29,295 nucleotides of DNA, from contig JAIJUV010000012.1 of assembly GCA_022732315.1 (NCBI GenBank), forward strand, positions 1-29,295, in the 5' to 3' direction. The position numbers and the translations under genes are program-made. This document shows positions 23,160-29,295 of the stretch, piece after piece. How positions within the stretch are numbered: position 1 is the stretch's first letter; each line of letters opens with the position of its first letter. This DNA is from Prevotella sp. (GTDB taxonomy: Bacteria; Bacteroidota; Bacteroidia; Bacteroidales; Bacteroidaceae). The notes under the pieces are model-generated. The model saw nothing but the letters and a program-made list of their open reading frames with translations. It did not search any database and had not been told where the DNA came from.

Positions 23160-25280
23160 ATGAAGAAAAAACTGTTAGTCCTCATGTCTATGTTGCTGGC
23201 GGTTTCTGCTATCCATGCAGTACCAGCCAAGCGAGGCATCTGGAAGACCTTTACACTCAAGAACGGACAGGCAGTCCAAGTTCAGTTGTGTGGCGATGAG
23301 TTCCTGCACTTTTGGGAAGACAAGGCAGGCAACCGCTATTCTTACGACACCTCAGATGGCTTGAAGCCAGCCAACATGGCCCAGCTTCAGGAACGCAGCA
23401 GAGTGATGCGCCAGCAGGCTTGTCCTGAGAACATCATCAAGAAGAACCTCCTTTCCGGTAACGCTAATGGCAGCACCAGCATCACAAGAGGTGTTTCCTA
23501 CACCGGCAAGAAGAAGTGTCTCATCCTGCTGGCTCAGTTCTCCGACAAGAAGTTCACCATGGAAGACCCTAAGGCTTTCTACAACCGCGTGGCCAACGAG
23601 CCAGGTTTCAGCGAGGGTAAGTTCAAGGGTAGCGTGGCTGATTACTTCAAGGCGCAGAGCAACGGCAAGTTTGAGATGGATTTCGACGTAGTGGGTCCTT
23701 ACACTCTTGGTGAATCTGCTTACTATGGCAAGAACGATGGCGATGCACAGGACGTGAACGTTCAGGCGATGATTTCAGGCTGTCTGGGCAACGCCGTAGC
23801 TGAAGGTATTGACTTCGCCCCATACGATTGGGACGGCGACGGACAGGTAGAGATGGTATTCGTAGTCTATGCCGGTCGTGGCGAAGCTACAGGCGGTGGC
23901 GATGACACCATCTGGCCACACAAGGGAAGAATGGTTTCTCCTGTTGCCTGCGGCAAGAAGACCGTAGTGGATTATGCCTGCTCCAACGAGCTTTCTGTAT
24001 CTAACGAAGTGGATGGCATCGGTACCATCTGCCACGAGTTCTCTCACTGTCTGGGCTATCCGGATGCATACGACGTGAACTATACTGGCCTGTATGGTAT
24101 GGGTACCTGGGACTTGATGTGCCAAGGTAACTACAATGACAACGGCTTTACTCCTGCCGGCTATACCGCCTACGAGAAGTATGCCGCTGGCTGGATTACC
24201 CCTATCGAGCTGAAGGAGAACACATCGGTATCAGGAATCAAGACACTGGCAGACGGCGGTGATGCCTACATCTTCAGAAATCCAAACCATGCCGATGAGT
24301 ACTATCTGATAGAGAACCGTCAGAAGAAGGGTTGGGATGCAGCCCTGGCTGGTTCAGGTATCATGATCAACCACATCGACTACAACCTGAAGGCATGGAA
24401 TTACAACATTCCAAACTCCATGATGGCTGGTGTCAACGACCATGAGCGTATGACCTTCGTTCCTGCCGACAACGTGAAGAGCGAAAAGACAGAGGAGTAT
24501 GATGCATGGCCTTACGGCAACAAGAACCGCCTGGCAAACAACACCACTCCTGCCTGCACATCTTATAATCTGAACACCGATGGCACCAAGTTGATGAACA
24601 TCATCCTTTCAGATATGGCTATCGCTGCAGACGGTACGGCATCTTTCACTTTCCAGAACCTGAACAAGACTGCATCAGAAGAGAATTATATCTTCCAGGA
24701 AACATTTGACAAGTGTCTGGGTACAGGTGGTAACGACGGTAAGGGTTTCTATACAAGCGGCAACCCTAACCAGTTTGCCAATGGTGCATTCGCATCAGAC
24801 AAGAACGGCTGGACATCTAATGTACAGACCTTCAAGGGAGGCTTCCAGTGTGCCCGCATAGGCAAGCGAAATGCCACCAACATCACCTTCACCTCTCCTG
24901 AGATCAAGATCAACGGCGATGTAACTCTTACATTCAAGGCAGCTCCTTACGCTGAGTCAAACAAGACTATGACCGTAACCGTGAGCAACGGAACTGTAGA
25001 AAACGGCACATTCAACCTGATGCCAAACCAGTGGACAGAATGTACAACCAAGATTACAGCCAACGGCAGAGTGAAGATTACCTTCGCATCAGATGCATTC
25101 TTCATCGATGAGGTATACGTATCAGAAGGCGCAACTTCCGGCATCAGCAACATCGAGTTGGGCAACAAGGAGGTTAAGGCATATTACAATGCCCAGGGCG
25201 TTCAGTCTGACGTACCATTCTCAGGACTCAACATCGTGAAGTTCACCGACGGTACAGTGAAGAAGATCTACGTGAAGTAA
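23160..25280 (+). CDS. Secreted M6-family metalloprotease (706 aa), type IX-like tail
   Basis: The start at 23160 gives MKKKLLVLMSMLLAVSAIHA, a clear signal peptide; 58 in-frame residues upstream overlap the terminator and -7 box and are rejected. A prodomain-like region (22-105, with GDEFLHFWEDKAG) leads to the M6 protease domain (about 115-500). Zinc motif HEFSHCLGYPD gives ligands H292 and H296 and probably D302, with E293 as catalytic base. A Met-turn WDLMCQG (M320) is present. DWDGDGQVEM (223-232) looks like a calcium loop. From about 505 to 655 lies a jelly-roll (ENYIFQETFD ... FFIDEVYV), then a sorting tail with SGISNIE and ending KKIYVK. It is a paralogue of the 1122-residue protease in this window. 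An Omp28-like gene follows after 51 bp and is probably cotranscribed. Confidence 0.9.
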   Translation: MKKKLLVLMSMLLAVSAIHAVPAKRGIWKTFTLKNGQAVQVQLCGDEFLHFWEDKAGNRYSYDTSDGLKPANMAQLQERSRVMRQQACPENIIKKNLLSGNANGSTSITRGVSYTGKKKCLILLAQFSDKKFTMEDPKAFYNRVANEPGFSEGKFKGSVADYFKAQSNGKFEMDFDVVGPYTLGESAYYGKNDGDAQDVNVQAMISGCLGNAVAEGIDFAPYDWDGDGQVEMVFVVYAGRGEATGGGDDTIWPHKGRMVSPVACGKKTVVDYACSNELSVSNEVDGIGTICHEFSHCLGYPDAYDVNYTGLYGMGTWDLMCQGNYNDNGFTPAGYTAYEKYAAGWITPIELKENTSVSGIKTLADGGDAYIFRNPNHADEYYLIENRQKKGWDAALAGSGIMINHIDYNLKAWNYNIPNSMMAGVNDHERMTFVPADNVKSEKTEEYDAWPYGNKNRLANNTTPACTSYNLNTDGTKLMNIILSDMAIAADGTASFTFQNLNKTASEENYIFQETFDKCLGTGGNDGKGFYTSGNPNQFANGAFASDKNGWTSNVQTFKGGFQCARIGKRNATNITFTSPEIKINGDVTLTFKAAPYAESNKTMTVTVSNGTVENGTFNLMPNQWTECTTKITANGRVKITFASDAFFIDEVYVSEGATSGISNIELGNKEVKAYYNAQGVQSDVPFSGLNIVKFTDGTVKKIYVK

Positions 25281-25331
25281 GCAGATATATCCCACAGAAT
25301 CATAAACATAAAAAATATAAAAGAATAAGAA

Positions 25332-27395
25332 ATGAGAAATATTTACTTGATGTCAGCAGCACTTGTCTTGATGACAATGTCTGCCAACGCTCAGAGCATG
25401 AAGCGCATCAACAAGGAGGCAACAGCCAAGACATGGGTAGAGACTGCCACTCCACAGAAGGCAGCCAAGAAGATAGCAACCCGTGCCGGAGAATTGGAAG
25501 CAAACCAGCGCTATATCAACTATAGCTACGACGAGAGCTATGTATGGCCATCAGGCATGAAGGGTGCCAAAGGTACTTTGTCTCTGGGTACCATCTTCTA
25601 CAATGATGCCTTCAAGAAGTATGAGGGCTGCAAGATTGCAGGTGCCCGCTTCTTCCTGACAGCACCTATCGGCAACAGTAAGGTTACCATCTGCAAGATT
25701 GACGAGAAGGGAAATGTTACCAACGCCATTGCAGAGAAGGAGATTGCTACCACACAATTGCATTGGAACTACGTTTGGTTTGATGAACCATATACCATCG
25801 ATACCAAGGATTTCTATGCGTTGTTGCCATTTTACAATTACACACCAGAGCAGGTTGAGTCAGAAAAGCCAATTGGCTCTTCTGGTACATACGTAGGTCC
25901 TTATGGATTCCTCGCCTTTGGTGACATCTATGAAGATGGCCGCGATGAAACCAAATGGCAGTGGGAGCCTATCTCTGCCGGATACGATGGTTCTAACCTG
26001 ATGATTCAGCTTATCATCGAAAAAGAGGATGGTACTTTCATTCTCCACGATTTGGTAATGGACAAGATTGCTGCGGTTCCATTTGCAAAGAAGGGCGATA
26101 AGCAGGTATTGGCGTTCACATGCCACAATGAAGGTCGCGACAACATTACAAATGCCAAGTTCGCCATGGAAATGGACGGCAAGCGAATCGGCTCTTTCAC
26201 CTATAGCAAGGACAATGTAGCTGCTGATCAGTACAAGGACATCACTGACGCAGATTATACAAACATCCCTGTAGGTCTTAAAGTAGATGATGCCTGGACC
26301 ACCGGTGACCACAAGGTTACCATCTACCCAGTAGAAATCGAGGGTAAGGCTCCAGAGGGTGAATTGAAAAATGATACATTGACAACCAACTTCAAGGTGT
26401 ATAGCAACAGCTTCGAGCGTACCAAGAACCTGGTAGAGTTCTACGCATGCCAGATGTCAAAATACACCTACTTTGCTGACCAGGTACTCACCAAGACAGC
26501 CAAAGCTCGTGAAGATGACGACCTGGCCATCGTTTCTATCCACGGAGAAAGCCAGCAGGTAAATGAAGATGGCTCTGTAGAAACATTATCAGATGTATTC
26601 ACTGTACCAGAGGCTAACAAGTTGGCCAACTACTCTACTCCATCAGATGGTTCCGGTGCCTTTAACAGATACTTCTACGACAATGACGTGATCAATTACG
26701 ACAAGGCATTGACAGTGAACATGGCTGCTCAGAAAGCAAGCGACCAGGACAATGTTGTTGGCATGCTCAACACAATCATCAACGAGTCTGCAGCATATTA
26801 TCCATCATTCTCTACCGTAAGCATTGACTCTAAGCTTGATGATGCAACAGGCAAGCTGAGCATCAAGGTAATGGGTAAACTCATCAACAAATACCAGAAG
26901 TTGATTGGTGATGATGCCCGCCTCACCATCTACCTCACCGAGGATAAGGTAAAAGGCAAGCAGAACACCGGTGGTACCATGGCAAAGCCTACCACCCACA
27001 ACCATGTATTGCGCAAGATTGTGACCGGCACACTCGGTGATGCTCTCCAGACCAACGGCAACAGTTACGAGAACGACTATGAGGTAGAGCTTGATGATGC
27101 ATGGAAGAGCCAGAACATGCATATCATTGCGTTCATTAGCCGTCCTATGAAAGAGACAGAGAAGGATGGCAAGACCGCTCTTGCATCTGCCATGAACGAC
27201 CTGTGGGTAGACAATACCAACATGGTAGCAGTTGGCGAAAGTGACCTTACCGGCATTTCTAACATTATCAACTGGAATGACGTGAAAGAGGTAGGTCGCT
27301 ACACCATCGATGGTCAGAAGTTGAATGCTCCAACAAAGGGTATCAACCTCGTGAAGCTTTCAAATGGCCAGACCATCAAGGTTGTTGTGAAGTAA
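25332..27395 (+). CDS. Omp28-related secreted protein with type IX-like tail (687 aa)
   Basis: A signal peptide (1-21, ending SANAQS) precedes an N-terminal beta-rich domain (about 60-235) and an Ig-like stretch (240-360). A region resembling Omp28-family outer-membrane proteins runs from about 364 to 635, with NLVEFYACQMSKYT (366-379) where relatives carry a thioredoxin-like EFTG-x-CxxC motif, and QNMHIIAFISRP (595-606) near its end. Only one cysteine (C373) remains, so any thiol-redox role is doubtful. The C-terminus (about 640-687) is a sorting tail, GISNIINWNDVKEVGRYTIDG then IKVVVK, very close to that of the upstream M6 protease. The function is unknown. Its position as second gene of the M6 operon suggests a role outside the cell connected with protein degradation. 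Confidence 0.75.
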   Translation: MRNIYLMSAALVLMTMSANAQSMKRINKEATAKTWVETATPQKAAKKIATRAGELEANQRYINYSYDESYVWPSGMKGAKGTLSLGTIFYNDAFKKYEGCKIAGARFFLTAPIGNSKVTICKIDEKGNVTNAIAEKEIATTQLHWNYVWFDEPYTIDTKDFYALLPFYNYTPEQVESEKPIGSSGTYVGPYGFLAFGDIYEDGRDETKWQWEPISAGYDGSNLMIQLIIEKEDGTFILHDLVMDKIAAVPFAKKGDKQVLAFTCHNEGRDNITNAKFAMEMDGKRIGSFTYSKDNVAADQYKDITDADYTNIPVGLKVDDAWTTGDHKVTIYPVEIEGKAPEGELKNDTLTTNFKVYSNSFERTKNLVEFYACQMSKYTYFADQVLTKTAKAREDDDLAIVSIHGESQQVNEDGSVETLSDVFTVPEANKLANYSTPSDGSGAFNRYFYDNDVINYDKALTVNMAAQKASDQDNVVGMLNTIINESAAYYPSFSTVSIDSKLDDATGKLSIKVMGKLINKYQKLIGDDARLTIYLTEDKVKGKQNTGGTMAKPTTHNHVLRKIVTGTLGDALQTNGNSYENDYEVELDDAWKSQNMHIIAFISRPMKETEKDGKTALASAMNDLWVDNTNMVAVGESDLTGISNIINWNDVKEVGRYTIDGQKLNAPTKGINLVKLSNGQTIKVVVK

Positions 27396-27444
27396 TATGA
27401 AATCATATTAAAGCAATATGAAGTCATAAAATGACAAAGATAAC

Positions 27445-27485
27445 AAAAAAAGAGTGCACTGTAACAAACAATGCACTCTTTTTTT
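27445..27485. terminator. Bidirectional terminator between the Omp28-like and glutamine synthetase genes
   Basis: A perfect 14-bp inverted repeat (27445-27458 with 27472-27485, AAAAAAAGAGTGCA and complement) surrounds a 13-base loop. It carries seven A's on one side and seven T's on the other, so it can end transcription from both converging genes. Confidence 0.9.
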
Positions 27486-27513
27486 ATTATCTCAATTCCT
27501 AATCCAGGAAATA

Positions 27514-29295
27514 TTATCTGATGAACAGAAGCTCACGATACTTTGGCAAGGTCCAAAGTTCATCGGCTACGAGAAGCTCGAGCTTGTCTATCTGATAACG
27601 GATTTCCTCCATCTTTGGAGCTACCGTGTCATGATAGGCTACAGCCTTTTCGCGCTCGCTCTCTATCTTGTTCGCCACCTTGCGGGCATCCACCAATGCC
27701 TCAACACCACGCTCTATCGACTCGGTGCGCTCGGCAATCTCACGGATAATCTTCACGTTGCGGGCTGTCAGCTTCTTGCCTTCCTCGCCACCAAAGATGT
27801 GAATCATGCCCTCTACGTTTTTCGCCAGACGGCTCTGATAGTGGGTAGCCACAGGGATGATGTGGTTCATGGTCAGGTCGCCCATCACACGAGCCTCTAT
27901 CTGAATCTTCTTGGTATAAGTCTCCCACTTCACCTCGTTGCGTGCCTTCAGCTCGCTCTCGCTCATCACATTGGTCTTGGCAAACATCTCGATGCTCTCC
28001 TTGTCCAGATAACGGTCGAAGACCACTGGGCAGGATGCCTCGCAATCCAAGCCACGCTTCTGAGCCTCTTCCTTCCACTCGTCAGAATAGCCATTGCCAT
28101 CGAAGCGGATAGGCTTGCAGGTCTTGATGTCCTCTCTTACGATGTCGATGATAGCCGATGTCTGATCCTCGCCCTTGGCTATCAAGGCATCTACACGAGC
28201 CTTGAAATCTTCAAGCGCCTCAGCTACGGCAGCATTCAATACGATGAGAGAAGATGCGCAGTTGGCCTCTGAACCTACGGCACGGAACTCGAAACGGTTG
28301 CCGGTGAAGGCGAATGGTGAGGTACGGTTGCGGTCGGTGTTATCAATCATCAGCTCTGGAATCTCAGGGATATCCAGCTCCATACCCTTCTTGCCGGCAA
28401 GGGCGAAGAGTTCTTCCTTATCAGCCTTCTCAATATGGTCGAGCAAATCGGTGAGCTGCTTGCCCAGGAATGAAGAGATGATGGCTGGAGGTGCCTCATT
28501 GGCTCCCAGACGATGCGCATTGGTAGCACTCATGATAGATGCCTTCAAGAGTCCGTTGTGCTTGTAAACACCCATCAGGGTCTCTACGATGAAGACTACG
28601 AAGCGGAGGTTATCCTCTGGTGTCTTGCCTGCTGCATGAAGCAATACGCCGGTATCGGTGCAGAGACTCCAGTTGTTGTGCTTACCCGAACCGTTGACAC
28701 CAGCGAATGGCTTCTCGTGCAGGAGCACACGAAAACCGTGCTTATGTGCCACACGCTTCATCAAACTCATGAGGAGCATGTTGTGGTCTACGGCAAGGTT
28801 GCACTCTTCATAGATAGGCGCCAACTCAAACTGGTTAGGAGCCACCTCGTTATGACGGGTCTTGCAAGGGATGCCAAGTTCGAGTGCCTGGATTTCCAGA
28901 TCCTTCATGAAAGCCTGCACACGCTCAGGGATGGTTCCGAAATAATGGTCGTCCATCTGCTGGTTCTTTGCCGAGTCGTGACCCATCAGGGTACGGCCCG
29001 TGAGCATCAGGTCGGGACGTGCCGAATAGAGGCTTTCATCAACCAGGAAGTACTCCTGCTCCCAACCGAGATTGGTCTGCACCTTCTTTACCTGTGGGTA
29101 GAAATAGTGGCACACCTCGGTAGCCGCCTCGCTCAGGGTATGAAGCGAGCGGAGCAATGGAGCCTTGTAGTCCAAAGCCTCACCGGTATAAGAAATAAAG
29201 ATGGTAGGGATACAGAGGGTATCGTCGATGATGAACACAGGCGATGTAGGATCCCATGCAGAATAGCCACGAGCCTCGAAGGTGTTGCGGATACC
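27514..29295 (-). CDS. glnN: Type III glutamine synthetase, N-terminus outside the window
   Basis: The visible 593 residues are the C-terminal four-fifths of GSIII (full length about 730 residues in Bacteroidales), which makes glutamine from glutamate, ammonia and ATP in the cytoplasm. The reading frame runs off the right edge without a start, beginning GIRNTFEARGYSAWDP. Catalytic-domain signatures present are LGWEQEYFLVD, KTRHNEVAPNQFE, VNGSGKHNNWSL and NRTSPFAFTGNRFEFRAVGS, followed by the long helical GSIII C-terminal region (from about 425). All expected metal- and ATP-site motifs visible here look intact. It is a core nitrogen-assimilation gene, convergent with the secreted-protein cluster and separated from it by a terminator, so it is probably unrelated to that cluster's regulation. 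Confidence 0.95.
   Translation of the reverse strand, partial: GIRNTFEARGYSAWDPTSPVFIIDDTLCIPTIFISYTGEALDYKAPLLRSLHTLSEAATEVCHYFYPQVKKVQTNLGWEQEYFLVDESLYSARPDLMLTGRTLMGHDSAKNQQMDDHYFGTIPERVQAFMKDLEIQALELGIPCKTRHNEVAPNQFELAPIYEECNLAVDHNMLLMSLMKRVAHKHGFRVLLHEKPFAGVNGSGKHNNWSLCTDTGVLLHAAGKTPEDNLRFVVFIVETLMGVYKHNGLLKASIMSATNAHRLGANEAPPAIISSFLGKQLTDLLDHIEKADKEELFALAGKKGMELDIPEIPELMIDNTDRNRTSPFAFTGNRFEFRAVGSEANCASSLIVLNAAVAEALEDFKARVDALIAKGEDQTSAIIDIVREDIKTCKPIRFDGNGYSDEWKEEAQKRGLDCEASCPVVFDRYLDKESIEMFAKTNVMSESELKARNEVKWETYTKKIQIEARVMGDLTMNHIIPVATHYQSRLAKNVEGMIHIFGGEEGKKLTARNVKIIREIAERTESIERGVEALVDARKVANKIESEREKAVAYHDTVAPKMEEIRYQIDKLELLVADELWTLPKYRELLFIR

Overview
The window looks like chromosomal DNA from a gut or oral Bacteroidales bacterium, most likely Prevotella/Segatella. 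Evidence for this: promoters follow the Bacteroidota pattern (TTTG at -33, about 20 bp, TAnnTTTG at -7). Starts lack clear Shine-Dalgarno sequences. There is a SusC/SusD pair, lipoproteins with acidic residues after the lipid cysteine, type IX-secretion-like C-terminal tails, a type III glutamine synthetase, and an HU-like gene followed by a 31-residue 'smalltalk' peptide, an association known from Bacteroidales. The genus is inferred from style and was not searched.

Layout. (1) 1-1310: an AT-rich upstream region, an HU-family DNA-binding protein with a Gly/Ser/Thr-rich tail, a smalltalk peptide, and a bidirectional terminator. (2) 1341-3841: a LytTR two-component locus. The response regulator and a 62-residue lipoprotein point left, and the sensor kinase points right. 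Past the kinase lies a 22-codon remnant of a second LytTR regulator, which forms a 28-bp perfect inverted repeat with the 3' end of the intact regulator. (3) 3842-4197: 442 bp from the kinase stop to the next gene, holding two related terminator hairpins, a 3 x 22 bp tandem repeat and a short orphan reading frame. (4) 4198-16995, leftward: an 826-residue repeat protein, an M6-family metalloprotease (1122 aa) and, 27 bp after it, a 2246-residue adhesin-like protein. All three are secreted and end in type IX-like tails. (5) 17092-17415: a divergent promoter region. (6) 17416-22914, rightward: SusC-like transporter, SusD-like lipoprotein and a third surface lipoprotein, closed by a strong terminator. 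(7) 23160-27395: a second M6-family metalloprotease (706 aa) and an Omp28-like secreted protein. (8) 27514 to the right edge, leftward: type III glutamine synthetase, cut off at its N-terminus by the window edge.

How the genes may work together (inference). About 23 kb (4198-27395) encodes almost only exported proteins, and two secreted M6 proteases flank a SusC/SusD/lipoprotein operon. No glycoside hydrolase or polysaccharide lyase is visible. This fits a protein- or peptide-harvesting locus analogous to RagAB-type peptide importers better than a polysaccharide utilisation locus. Secreted proteases and adhesin-like proteins would capture and cut protein, and SusCD would import the oligopeptides. 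The LytTR pair next door is a possible regulator, but nothing in the sequence proves the link.
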